NCBI RefSeq assembly: GCF_027257195.1
Contig: NZ_JAPDFS010000007.1
Span: forward strand, 34,530 to 98,529
DNA length: 64,000 bases
Direction: 5' to 3'
Origin: Halorubrum sp. F4
GTDB lineage: Archaea > Halobacteriota > Halobacteria > Halobacteriales > Haloferacaceae
In this document: positions 1-7,180 of the stretch, piece after piece
Layout: every line of letters starts with the position of its first letter
How positions within the stretch are numbered: the first letter of the stretch is position 1
The notes under the pieces: model-generated
Seen by the model: only the letters and a program-made list of their open reading frames with translations
Databases searched by the model: none
What the model was told of the DNA's origin: nothing
Translations under genes and position numbers: made by a program

Positions 1-316
1 CCTCGTGGTGGAGATAGTCGAGATGGTCCGCGACGATCTCGTCGAGGGTAAGCCCGGTGGCGCAGGGCTTCGGCTCGACGACCGTCGACGGGCGATCTTC
101 ACCGGCGAGGTAGCCATCGACGGCATCTACCTCGAGGCCATCGGCCAGTTCCGCCAGCAGCTGTTTCGCCCACTTCGAGTCGGTGTCGTCGCCACCGAAC
201 GGTGTTTCAGCCGATATTCGGTGCTTGAGCTTGAGATTCGCTGCACCCCAATGAGAGTAGTGGAGCGTGTACTGTCCGTCAGTTCGTTCGTACGCAACGA
301 GTGCGCGGTGGCCCAT
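1..316 (-). CDS. DUF6735-like haloarchaeal protein (3' part cut by window edge)
   Basis: Reading the minus strand from an ATG at 316 gives an uninterrupted acidic frame of 105 codons that runs off the left edge. It begins MGHRALVAYERTDGQYTLHY and continues with SHWGAANLKLKHRI, which I recognise as the start of the haloarchaeal DUF6735 family, of unknown function. The opposite-strand frame here is a shadow. A GGTGA ribosome-binding sequence sits just upstream of the ATG, and the GC hairpin leader element (352-384) lies 36 bases further up. The C-terminus is not visible. The coding call is secure; no function can be given. Confidence 0.8.
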   Translation of the reverse strand, partial: MGHRALVAYERTDGQYTLHYSHWGAANLKLKHRISAETPFGGDDTDSKWAKQLLAELADGLEVDAVDGYLAGEDRPSTVVEPKPCATGLTLDEIVADHLDYLHHE

Positions 317-351
317 TGAACAATCACCTCGGAGGACGACCCACGACTGGA

Positions 352-384
352 TCGCCCCGCACCCCTCCCGGGGGACGAACAACG
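352..384 (-). promoter_or_regulatory. 5' leader GC hairpin element, copy 1
   Basis: On the transcript strand this reads GTTGTTCGTCCCCC, then GGGAGGGGTGCGGGGCG. The C-run can pair with either of two following G-runs. It ends 36 bases before the ATG at 316. Five similar elements lie upstream of other minus-strand genes in the first 9 kb. Confidence 0.55.
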
Positions 385-765
385 CTACTCGTCGATCGGG
401 TCGGGGAAACTGAGGTCCGCGTACAGGACCTCACCGTCGCGGATGATGTACCGTTTGGCCAGCACGGGAAAGCGGCACTTGGTAAATCCGGCTGTCTGGA
501 TGTCGAATTCTTCGTCCGGTTCGAGATATTCTGCGAGCGACCGGAGGAACTCGTGGGTGACGATGCCACCGTCGTAGTCAGGAAGCCCGTTCTCACGAGC
601 CTCGTACACGTCGAAGCTGTCGTAGCCCCAGATGATCAGTTCGCCGTCGTCGTCCACCTCCCAGTTGAGCGTCCCGAAGCAGTGGTTCTCACAGAGTTCG
701 CGGACTGCCTGTGGATCCGATACGAGCGCGCCGGTCGATGTCGTTGCGGCTTGGAGTGTTGCCAT
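385..765 (-). CDS. hypothetical acidic protein, 126 aa
   Basis: The protein starts MATLQAATTSTGALVSDPQA and has the acidic composition typical of haloarchaeal cytoplasmic proteins. It contains a single-Cys N-terminal part (ENHCFGTLNW) and a later FTKCRF. I recognise no domain, signal peptide or membrane segment. The ATG at 765 follows a leader carrying GC hairpin copy 2. The stop at 385 abuts the leader of the DUF6735-like gene, so the two genes run in tandem. Real coding sequence by composition and context; function unknown. Confidence 0.7.
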   Translation of the reverse strand: MATLQAATTSTGALVSDPQAVRELCENHCFGTLNWEVDDDGELIIWGYDSFDVYEARENGLPDYDGGIVTHEFLRSLAEYLEPDEEFDIQTAGFTKCRFPVLAKRYIIRDGEVLYADLSFPDPIDE

Positions 766-786
766 GGGTTGTTCTCGGGAGCGGTC

Positions 787-822
787 TCGCGCCCCCGCAC
801 CCCTTCAAGGGGGCGAACAACC
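787..822 (-). promoter_or_regulatory. 5' leader GC hairpin element, copy 2
   Basis: Transcript-strand sequence GGTTGTTCGCCCCC, loop TTGAA, then GGGGTGCGGGGGCGCGA. CCCC can pair with the near GGGG, or CGCCCCC with the far GGGGGCG. It ends 22 bases before the ATG at 765. This is the copy closest to the consensus. Confidence 0.6.
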
Positions 823-872
823 GCTCACGCTGTGACGGCCACAGGATACTGCGTTGCCGACGCGTCGTGCTG

Positions 873-1061
873 TCAGGATTCTTCTTTAGCGTCACCGTCC
901 CTCGTCGTATTCGGTTGGGTGAGAACATCCACCTGCTCGAGGAGCGTCGTCGCGGTGCTAATTCGCTCTCGATCAGCGGGCCCCAATTGGTCGGCGTCGA
1001 TACTGGAGAGGCTGCTAAGCGCGCGGTGGAGTCGATAGCCTGGGGTGTCTCGTGGGTCCAT
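873..1061 (-). CDS. small hypothetical protein, 62 aa
   Basis: The 62-residue product starts MDPRDTPGYRLHRALSSLSS and ends GDAKEES. It looks helical and acidic, with no membrane segment or cysteine. The TTAACCAAC inverted repeat at 1150-1190 lies 89 bases upstream, in the same place relative to the start codon as at two other operons of this window, which supports a real transcription unit. I do not recognise the family. The frame is short, so the call is moderate. Confidence 0.5.
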   Translation of the reverse strand: MDPRDTPGYRLHRALSSLSSIDADQLGPADRERISTATTLLEQVDVLTQPNTTRDGDAKEES

Positions 1062-1149
1062 GTGTGCGCCTCCGCCAATTTACGGCGCGAAAAAACACCG
1101 GCGGGCAGTCAGCGGGGCGGTCCGGGAGTGATCTCGAACTAGTCTCCAA

Positions 1150-1190
1150 TTAACCAACAGGACGAATCGATATCGGGATTAGTTGGTTAA
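1150..1190. promoter_or_regulatory. TTAACCAAC-N23-GTTGGTTAA inverted repeat, copy 1
   Basis: Perfect 9-bp arms at 1150-1158 and 1182-1190 are separated by 23 bases. The same arms and spacing recur at 10608-10648 and 24503-24543, while the spacers are unrelated. It lies upstream of the minus-strand gene starting at 1061. Likely a binding site for a shared regulator (inference). Confidence 0.7.
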
Positions 1191-1203
1191 ACTGTCACCG
1201 TCT

Positions 1204-2091
1204 CTATTGACCGGCTTCGGGTTCGGGCCCATAGCGAGGTGTCCCGCACCGCTGACACTCCCACATGGGCTGCCCGGTCCACTCGTCGTCGGGGATAGCC
1301 TCGAATTCGCGAAATCGATGCTTAGTCTCCCGATCACACTCCCGACACTCGAGGTGAGTTCTGTTTGGGCGCTCGCGTCGTGGCTGTTCGGTATCGGTCT
1401 TGCCAACGGATTCCTGGAGCGCAATCGCCGGCACCAGCCAGAGGTCGTCGTCTGCGTCCTCACGTAGGCTTGCAAGACGATCTTCGGAGTGAACCCCACT
1501 CCCGGTTTCCTCGTAGAGGAACGTCGTGTGCTCGCCGTCGTGACAGGACTGCGTCGTCTCTGTCCACGCCGTCCGCTCACGAGCAGCCGCGAGCAGCTGA
1601 TTACCACATTCAGACGTGACCCGTGTCGCCGAGGGGAGCGAGGGCCACTGATCGACAAGCTGTGGGGCCGGTTCTTCGTCGAGATCATAGATTAGCTTGC
1701 AGTCATCGACTACTGGGTCATCATCTGCCCTCGCGAGGAGGGTGGCCGCAGCAGATCCCTTCGCGACGGCGCCGTAGAACGTCGACGCCTCAACGAGCAG
1801 CTGGATGACGTGGAGGAGAGTCCGTTCGGCATTCGACGTGCCCTGCTCGTCGGCTGCTTCGAGATGGTTCGTGAGACAGAACCGGCACTTCGACTGGCCA
1901 GCGGGGATCGACGCTCCACAGGAATCGCACTCGGTCGCAGCTGCTGTCGGGTCGTCTGGATAGCCTGCGTCGACGCCACCAGAGCGTTGCCGCCGGAGCT
2001 CACCACTACTACTGGCGAGTTGGTCGTCGGGAACGTGGGTCGCTTCGCCGAGCGGTCGGAGGGCTTCGTAGTCGGCGTACTGGTCGGTCAT
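1204..2091 (-). CDS. double zinc-ribbon haloarchaeal protein
   Basis: A 295-residue protein starting MTDQYADYEALRPLGEATHV. Two metal-binding sites are visible: CDSCGASIP followed by CRFCL in the N-terminal third, and CRECDRETKHRF with WECQRCGTPRYG at the C-terminus. The middle is acidic and helical. No catalytic motif is seen; a nucleic-acid or protein adaptor role is possible but not shown. An in-frame ATG at 2112 exists, but a TATA-like ATTATTTAAACC at about 2128-2139 would start transcription near 2108. That favours the ATG at 2091. Confidence 0.72.
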   Translation of the reverse strand: MTDQYADYEALRPLGEATHVPDDQLASSSGELRRQRSGGVDAGYPDDPTAAATECDSCGASIPAGQSKCRFCLTNHLEAADEQGTSNAERTLLHVIQLLVEASTFYGAVAKGSAAATLLARADDDPVVDDCKLIYDLDEEPAPQLVDQWPSLPSATRVTSECGNQLLAAARERTAWTETTQSCHDGEHTTFLYEETGSGVHSEDRLASLREDADDDLWLVPAIALQESVGKTDTEQPRRERPNRTHLECRECDRETKHRFREFEAIPDDEWTGQPMWECQRCGTPRYGPEPEAGQ

Positions 2092-2126
2092 AGAGTGATC
2101 TGGCCGTATCATGCTTCGTCTTCGGG

Positions 2127-2139
2127 TTTAAATAATGGC
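2127..2139 (-). promoter_or_regulatory. TATA-type promoter of the zinc-ribbon gene
   Basis: The minus strand reads ATTATTTAAACC about 40 bases before the ATG at 2091, a good haloarchaeal BRE/TATA-like sequence giving a short leader. Confidence 0.45.
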
Positions 2140-2191
2140 TCTCACATCAATCAGCCTACAGACATACAACCGAAAATCAGCAGTGTGGGCG

Positions 2192-3118
2192 TTAGACAGC
2201 CAGTTCGTCCAGCGCATCGCGGTGGGTCCGCACGGTGACCACCGAGACGTTCGCAACGTCAGCGACGTCTGACTGGGTGAGCCACATTCCGTCTTCGCGT
2301 CCGGCCTTGTACAGACAGGCTGCAGCGAATCCGGATGGCCGAACCCCCGTTGTTGCTCCGGTCGATTCGGATGCTTCCGCCAACTGCCGAGCCCGCTGCC
2401 GGATCTGATCGGAGACGTCGAGCTCCGAGGCCAACTGCGGAACGAACGCACTCGGCGTCACGGGCTGGGCTGGCAGGCCGAGTTCCGTATTCAGCGTCGT
2501 GTATGCGTTCGTCACCCGCGATTGCTCGACGCGCGCCGACTCGGTGATGTCGTCGAGCGTTCGCGGCCGCCCGTTGCACCGACACGCTCCGTAGACACTC
2601 GCGGCGGCCATCGCCTCGATTGAGCGGCCCTGCAGGAGATCCTCGTTCTGAGCGCTGCGGAATAGCTGGCAGGCCTGGTCACGGATCGTCTCGGATAGTT
2701 CGAGCGCACTACTGATCCGGCGGACTTCACTAAGCCCGTGTGCGAGGTTGCGTTCAGCTTTCGACTGAAACCGCCCACGGGTCTGTTCACGCCGCATCCG
2801 AGCGAGCCGCCGTCGCTTCTGTCCTGAGAGTTCGTTCCCGTTCGCATCGGTCCCGCGGCCGATCTCCGTCGACAACCCTCGATCGTGTCGTGCCGCCGTC
2901 AACGGAGCGCCCGTTCGCTCCCGTTCGTCTTCGTCGAACCCTCGCCACTCTGGCCCGTGGTCGATCCGCTGCTCGTCGATGACCAGCCCACAGTCCTCGC
3001 AGATGGTTTCAATCGCATTGGTGGTGACCCGGCCGTCGCACTCGGGACACTGGTTCGCACTCGATTCCGTCTGGACGTCTTCGTCGAACGCCGTCTCGTA
3101 GATGTCTCTGGTTGCCAT
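2192..3118 (-). CDS. tfb: transcription initiation factor IIB (TFB)
   Basis: Full-length 308-residue TFB, which bridges TBP-bound promoter and RNA polymerase. The N-terminal zinc ribbon has C24/C27 and C40/C43 (CPECDGR, CEDCGLVID). The B-finger/linker follows (EWRGFDEDE, GAPLTAARHDRGLST), then two cyclin folds (about 110-200 and 205-300) with the typical SIEAMAAASVYGACR and PSGFAAACLYKAGR helices. Haloarchaea carry several TFBs; one on an accessory element together with a TBP (25872-26432) could act as a dedicated promoter-selection pair (inference). The leader carries GC hairpin copy 3. Confidence 0.95.
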   Translation of the reverse strand: MATRDIYETAFDEDVQTESSANQCPECDGRVTTNAIETICEDCGLVIDEQRIDHGPEWRGFDEDERERTGAPLTAARHDRGLSTEIGRGTDANGNELSGQKRRRLARMRREQTRGRFQSKAERNLAHGLSEVRRISSALELSETIRDQACQLFRSAQNEDLLQGRSIEAMAAASVYGACRCNGRPRTLDDITESARVEQSRVTNAYTTLNTELGLPAQPVTPSAFVPQLASELDVSDQIRQRARQLAEASESTGATTGVRPSGFAAACLYKAGREDGMWLTQSDVADVANVSVVTVRTHRDALDELAV

Positions 3119-3159
3119 GAATACACACGAGGGGATACACGCAAATCGCGCCTCTCGGA

Positions 3160-3194
3160 ATGCCCCTCACCCATCAGGGGGGCAAATACACACC
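3160..3194 (-). promoter_or_regulatory. 5' leader GC hairpin element, copy 3 (upstream of TFB)
   Basis: Transcript strand GTGTATTTGCCCCCC, loop TGA, TGGGTGAGGGGCATT. It ends 42 bases before the TFB start codon. It is a weaker match than copy 2, but the C-run followed by two G-runs is kept. Confidence 0.45.
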
Positions 3195-3344
3195 ACGGAG
3201 GACGGCGCTGACACCGATGGACTGCGGTGGCGAAAGCCCGGCCGCGCAACGGCGCGTAGCGCCGTGAGCAGCCCGGACCGTGGAGGTGGTGGGAGGTGGC
3301 GGTGACTGCGTACACACCAGCAAAAAAAGGGGGCGTCGCCCCGG
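3195..3344. other. non-coding GC-rich stretch between TFB leader and RPA remnant
   Basis: No supportable gene. The stretch is GC-rich with short self-complementary runs and ends in an A-rich tract just before the remnant at 3345. The block at about 5112-5278 has the same layout: GC-rich, A-tract, then an RPA C-terminus. Confidence 0.4.
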
Positions 3345-3395
3345 CTATTCCCACCAGCGGCCGCATTCTGGGAATTCGAGGGAGAATTCAATAGA
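3345..3395 (-). pseudogene. remnant of an RPA-like gene 3' end
   Basis: The minus-strand frame ending at the TAG (3345-3347) reads IEFSLEFPECGRWWE and stop. The intact RPA-like protein at 5279-6145 ends HFPERGRWWEA and stop. At the DNA level the junction shares about 17 bases (TTCCCACCAGCGGCCGC on the plus strand). Upstream residues do not resemble RPA, so only the last 12-17 codons survive. It is probably the scar of a duplication or a lost second RPA-like gene upstream of TFB. It could also be a short chance match, but the shared flanking layout argues otherwise. Confidence 0.5.
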
Positions 3396-3466
3396 TGAAT
3401 AATTGGCCTCTTTCTGTTTAGTTTCGACTACTCTTGCCAGTGCAGAAATACTATCGAGTCCGATAG

Positions 3467-3631
3467 TTAGTCCTGCTTAGATTCAAGTTCTTCTACCCGC
3501 TGTTTTAGTTCCTCTATCTCATTTTCCTTCCCGCCGCCAGTAGCGCGATTGATAAATGCGACTACACCGACAAACACGGGTACTGAAACTAGCAGGAACA
3601 GGAGGAGGATGAACCAAACTTCGGGACCCAT
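3467..3631 (-). CDS. small single-pass membrane protein with coiled-coil tail, 54 aa
   Basis: The ATG at 3631 opens a 54-codon frame: MGPEVWFILLLFLLVSVPVF, then VGVVAFINRATGGGKENEIE and a tail of regularly spaced E, L, K and V. Residues about 6-27 form one hydrophobic helix. Residues about 36-54 form an acidic heptad-like coiled coil ending SKQD. The architecture resembles small membrane-anchored adaptors such as PspB-type proteins, but no family is claimed. Composition and a clean stop make it a likely gene despite its size. Confidence 0.65.
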   Translation of the reverse strand: MGPEVWFILLLFLLVSVPVFVGVVAFINRATGGGKENEIEELKQRVEELESKQD

Positions 3632-3735
3632 GTTTGGGGGTTAGTTAGATACTCAATTGATTCTTTCGTACTCGATGCAGTTTTCGCCCCAGCACCAGCT
3701 AGACGGTTCTACTGGATTGATCAAATCTGGTACTA

Positions 3736-3948
3736 TTATATGTCGCATGAGTGCTGTCGAATCCGCTCTGGCAAACCGAATTTCTCACAGACGGGGCACT
3801 CTTGCAGCGGTGTTGGTGGTTGGTTCTCCCATTCCTCCAGCGCAGCCCTGAGATGGTGCTCAACCTCGTCTGATTCAGTACGGGTCAGGGCCTGCACGAG
3901 ATGCATTCGCAGTCGCTCACGGCTTGTCGTTGTCTGCTGATCACTCAT
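3736..3948 (-). CDS. small zinc-finger protein, 70 aa
   Basis: Starting at the ATG at 3948 the product begins MSDQQTTTSRERLRMHLVQA, is helical, and ends in a finger-like CPVCEKFGLPERIRQHSC. Cysteines and a histidine are spaced for one Zn ion (C-x2-C, H-x-C). Such small fingers are common in haloarchaeal plasmids, where they are inferred to bind nucleic acid or protein. The longer frame from 4011 would translate through the GC hairpin leader element, so the shorter start is preferred. Confidence 0.7.
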   Translation of the reverse strand: MSDQQTTTSRERLRMHLVQALTRTESDEVEHHLRAALEEWENQPPTPLQECPVCEKFGLPERIRQHSCDI

Positions 3949-3972
3949 AACTGATTTTTGGAGGACAAATTG

Positions 3973-4009
3973 TATCGCCCTCCGCCCTTCTGAGGGCTCA
4001 AAAAACACC
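3973..4009 (-). promoter_or_regulatory. 5' leader GC hairpin element, copy 4
   Basis: Transcript strand GTGTTTTTTGAGCCCTC, then AGAAGGGCGGAGGGCGATAC. GCCCT can pair with either following G-run. It ends 25 bases before the ATG at 3948. Confidence 0.5.
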
Positions 4010-4085
4010 ACGGACTACGAATTCGTCCTAATCAACCGTTGGTGGTGGATTAGCGGATAAGGAAAGTGCTGACGTGAATGGCTGG

Positions 4086-5057
4086 CTATGAATGGCGAAC
4101 ATCGGGTTGTAGTGGTGAAATTTGCTCCCATCGAGCGTGATGCTCGATGCAGAGGGTGACTAGATTATCGAGTGCATTCGCTTGTTCGTAGTCAATCTCA
4201 CCGGTTTCGTCTCTGAATGACCGCAGCGGGACAATATGGTGTACGTGGAGGTCGCGTCCGTACTGGTTTCGGTGGCTTGCCCGTGTGTGGTCACAGTTCG
4301 GGCGCTGGCACTCGAATCCATCTCGTTGTACCGCTCTTTCACGCTGCTGACTCCATTTCGGACCATACCACAAGCGATCCCGCTCTTTTCCACCGACCCA
4401 CCGCGGATGATCAGAGCCACAATACGGGGTATGTGGCTCGTAGCCTGCGGTCGTGATTGCTGCATCCCACCCACCAAACTCTCGAAGATAGCCCTTGATC
4501 GAGTACTGTCCGTGTTCGTCTAAATCAGCAATTGCTGGGACGTGACCGAGTTCCTCAGTGAGTCGATGAATCTCTGCAAGAAGGTCCTCTCGTGGGATTT
4601 CCTCATTATGTGGTTCGAACCCAGCACTCCGTAGGGCGTCGTTCCAGCTTCCAAACCGCTTGCTGGCAGTTTTCCGCGAGTATTTCCCGTGGTTGTTCAT
4701 CTCGTCGACCGTTGGTGGATGGCCGAGTCGATCGGCAAGCGCCTGAATAGCTTCGATAATCTGGTCTTTTGGGACGTTCGTGGGGCGTTTGACCTCGAGA
4801 TCTGCTGCCCGTAGAGCGTCATTCCACGTTCCAAAGTGGCTCAGATACGTACTTCGCGAGTATTCTCCCCCGGTGTTCATCTCGCTCATCTCCGGCGGGT
4901 GGCCTTTCTCGGTGGCAAGCCGTTGGAGTTCAGTTATCAAGTCCTCTTCTTGGCGATCATCGCGGTGATACCACGAGATGTGTCCGGCTTTCTTGCTGCC
5001 CGTTTCGAAGTCTTCCCCGCAGAATTCACATACGTACTCGTTCGTATCCTCGGACAT
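4086..5057 (-). CDS. HNH endonuclease with homing-endonuclease-associated repeats
   Basis: A 323-residue protein with four parts. First, an N-terminal C2H2-like finger (C10, C13, H26, H31 in CEFCGEDF...GHISWYH). Then three repeats of about 55 residues, each containing an LGHPP or KGHPP turn and a YSR.....FG.WNDALR.AG helix (about 35-85, 92-142, 150-200). Last, a C-terminal HNH nuclease with LHVHHIVPL and NLVTLCIEHH (about 248-312). The repeats are known DNA-recognition units of homing-type nucleases. It stands alone rather than inside an intron. The start at 5057 follows leader element copy 5; the in-frame start at 5153 would translate through it. Confidence 0.88.
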   Translation of the reverse strand: MSEDTNEYVCEFCGEDFETGSKKAGHISWYHRDDRQEEDLITELQRLATEKGHPPEMSEMNTGGEYSRSTYLSHFGTWNDALRAADLEVKRPTNVPKDQIIEAIQALADRLGHPPTVDEMNNHGKYSRKTASKRFGSWNDALRSAGFEPHNEEIPREDLLAEIHRLTEELGHVPAIADLDEHGQYSIKGYLREFGGWDAAITTAGYEPHTPYCGSDHPRWVGGKERDRLWYGPKWSQQRERAVQRDGFECQRPNCDHTRASHRNQYGRDLHVHHIVPLRSFRDETGEIDYEQANALDNLVTLCIEHHARWEQISPLQPDVRHS

Positions 5058-5089
5058 AGCTGGTTCAAGGACGCGATACTGTCGCGCCC

Positions 5090-5111
5090 GTACCCCTCCG
5101 GGCGCAAGATA
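5090..5111 (-). promoter_or_regulatory. 5' leader GC hairpin element, copy 5
   Basis: Transcript strand ATCTTGCGCCCGGAGGGG, then TACGGGCGCGA. GCGCCC pairs with GGGCGC. It ends 33 bases before the HNH gene start at 5057. Confidence 0.5.
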
Positions 5112-5278
5112 GACCGTGCCGAACCACTCGCTGGATCTCTCGACCCCAGCCACAGTTCGTGGAATGTCAGCTCAAGGTCGTGGCTGCGCGCGCAGCGACG
5201 CGAGCACGGAGCGGAGGGTGGGGCGGTGGGGTCTGGGTCGGTCCGGCGCGTAAGAAAAAAGAAGACTACGTCAGCAGG

Positions 5279-6145
5279 CTATGCTTCCCACCAGCGGCCG
5301 CGCTCCGGGAAGTGGATATCCGACCAGCCAGTCAGCGCGATTGAGCACCGACCTTCGTACCAGTTCTTGGCTGCTGCCCGAAACCGCACTGTCTGACCTT
5401 CACGCACCACTGTCTGCTGTGATTTCTCCCAGCAGGTGAACTTGATTTTCCCGCTATCATCCGCTATCAGCCCGACTTGCTGAATGGCGCTACTGCTGGG
5501 AGACCAGAGTTCGATTATCTCGCCTTCGACCGTCACCTCACCGACCGGGACGTCCGGCACGTCCGCGATGGGCACGATCGCCCCCGGCGCCGCCTTTAGT
5601 TCCTCGAGGGTCTCCAGCACCGCCTTCGTGACGTCCCGCCCGCGCTGCACCTTCTCGGCCAGTTGCTTCGCGACGACCGCTCTCGACCAGCCGCCCTGTA
5701 CTTCGTCGCTGATCCGCATCGCCTGCTTGTTCACCGCCGCGAGTTCCTCCTGCGTCAGCTTCTCTCGGGGATCCGTGCGCTCCACCGGTTCGGGCTCGTC
5801 CCGGCCACACTGCTCGACGACGACCTCCCGCGTCCGCTTCGCGCGTCCCTCCTGCTTACTGAGTTCCGCCTGGGCACTGATGTGCTCCAGCTCGGCTTCC
5901 CGGGCCTCGATGCGCTCTTCCTGTTCGAGGGTCTTCCCGAACAGGTGATCCGGACCTTCCTCGACCCGCGCGTCCGGATGGTTGGAATCGACTTTCGCCT
6001 GCACTTCCATGTCGACCGTCGCCCGGAACTCCGGCGTCTCGTCGACGACCTCGAAACCGTCCTCGTCGACCTCGACGTCATCGTGTTTCTCGAAAGCCTG
6101 TTCATCGACCGAAACTACATCCGTGGTGACGTTCTTACTTGACAT
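5279..6145 (-). CDS. RPA-like single-stranded-DNA-binding OB-fold protein
   Basis: A 288-residue protein starting MSSKNVTTDVVSVDEQAFEK. The first half is very acidic and charged. Residues about 120-180 form a helical region (EELAAVNKQAMRISDEV). The C-terminal third is an OB fold of the archaeal replication factor A type (VGEVTVEGEIIELW, GLIADDSGKIKFTCWE, VREGQTVRFRAAAKNWYEGR) ending HFPERGRWWEA. Plasmid-borne RPA-like proteins are thought to protect or replicate the element's single strands. No zinc finger is seen. I chose ATG 6145 over 6154 as closest to a GTGA ribosome-binding sequence. Confidence 0.85.
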   Translation of the reverse strand: MSSKNVTTDVVSVDEQAFEKHDDVEVDEDGFEVVDETPEFRATVDMEVQAKVDSNHPDARVEEGPDHLFGKTLEQEERIEAREAELEHISAQAELSKQEGRAKRTREVVVEQCGRDEPEPVERTDPREKLTQEELAAVNKQAMRISDEVQGGWSRAVVAKQLAEKVQRGRDVTKAVLETLEELKAAPGAIVPIADVPDVPVGEVTVEGEIIELWSPSSSAIQQVGLIADDSGKIKFTCWEKSQQTVVREGQTVRFRAAAKNWYEGRCSIALTGWSDIHFPERGRWWEA

Positions 6146-6819
6146 TGGAATCACTCACAGGTGATTTCCGACGAAGGCGCTCACGCGCCCGACACCGCGA
6201 TGCTACAACATCGCGGATTTCCTCGACGACAACGACCGACAGACTCGTCTGCGCGCTCTCGCTCGCGCCTTCGCGAGCGCCCTGTGGGCGCGAGCGAGAG
6301 CGCGCCCGAGGCGGACGACCATCCAGCACCGCGCGCCGACCCGCCCGGAGCGAGCGGCCAGCGGGATATGCCCGCTCGTGTCCGGCCCGATGTGCGGGTT
6401 CGTGTCCAGAGCGACTGTCGTCGAGAACGCGCGCCGCGGTGTGGCGCGCGACAGCGCAGGCGGCACCAAGCGCTGGAACGCGAAAGCCCGCAAGGGGCGC
6501 AACCGACGGGGATACCCGCTGGCGCCGAGGGCACATGCATTTTAGCCCGGAACGGGCGCGGGCGGTGCGGAGAGCGCCCGCACGCCCGGAATGGTCGGTC
6601 GCGAGCGACGCGGAGGGCGGCAGCGGCGAGCGGGGCGGGCCGTCACGTACACACCTGTCCAGCTGGCCGCGACACTCGGCGATCCAGCTACCGTCCTGGC
6701 GGACTCAGAAAGGGCGAGGCCGTCTCGGTCGTCCCCCGACCCCGCAAGCACCACAGGCACGAGGAGCGCAGCGGTGGTCGCGGGATGCCGAGCGGCCGAG
6801 GGCTTTCAGAAACTGTATT
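6146..6819. other. very GC-rich region without a supported gene
   Basis: About 670 bases separate the RPA-like gene start from the stop of the next minus-strand gene. Several overlapping Arg/Ala/Ser-rich frames are open on both strands, as expected from GC content locally near 80 percent. None has haloarchaeal acidic composition or a recognisable domain. A perfect 19-bp hairpin (6251-6305) and a second imperfect one at about 6551-6585 suggest a structured RNA leader or a replication/transfer site. Confidence 0.45.
6251..6305. repeat. perfect 19-bp inverted repeat (hairpin)
   Basis: Arms GCGCGCTCTCGCTCGCGCC (6251-6269) and its exact complement (6287-6305) flank a 17-base loop. No T-tract follows on either strand, so a simple terminator is not indicated. 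Confidence 0.8.
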
Positions 6820-7149
6820 TCAATCGTCGTGCTGCGCGTTCAATTCTGTAAGGAACTGGCCGGCTGCTGTCCCGATACGAACACCGTCGACGTTACGCAT
6901 CTCGAGGTCATGCGTAGCAGTCCGAAAGGGGTGGTGGTCGACGAGGATGCGATGGATAACGGTTCGGACGGGGCCGGTCCCGTACCTATCGACGACAGTA
7001 GCCATCATCTCGTCAAGATGCGCGTCCCGGTGCTCCGTCCGGGGATGCTGTGCGCGTTCGAGGATGAGTTCGACCACGTCATCAACTGATGCGTGCTCGG
7101 GATTCTTCGTTCGTTCACAAACGTCGTAGAGAGCGTCGTTATCGGACAT
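6820..7149 (-). CDS. hypothetical protein, 109 aa
   Basis: The product starts MSDNDALYDVCERTKNPEHA and is acidic and mostly helical, with one N-terminal Cys and a central HLDEMMATVVDRYGTGPVRT. No domain recognised, no membrane segment. It is preceded by the PIN-domain gene in the same direction (31 bases between the PIN stop and this ATG) and followed by the GC-rich region. It may be the last gene of the toxin-antitoxin unit. Coding call from composition. Confidence 0.65.
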   Translation of the reverse strand: MSDNDALYDVCERTKNPEHASVDDVVELILERAQHPRTEHRDAHLDEMMATVVDRYGTGPVRTVIHRILVDHHPFRTATHDLEMRNVDGVRIGTAAGQFLTELNAQHDD

Positions 7150-7180
7150 TCCAAATCACTTCGAAGGATCCTCCATGGTG

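Noticed and set aside
4030-4053. Imperfect palindrome TAATCAACC/GGTGGATTA upstream of the zinc-finger gene
   Set aside because: One mismatch, single occurrence and no clear relation to a promoter; it is not the TTAACCAAC element.
6139-7129. Long plus-strand Arg-rich open frames (316 and 322 codons)
   Set aside because: They arise from very high GC, are basic rather than acidic, contain no domain, and overlap the genuine acidic gene at 6820-7149 on the other strand.
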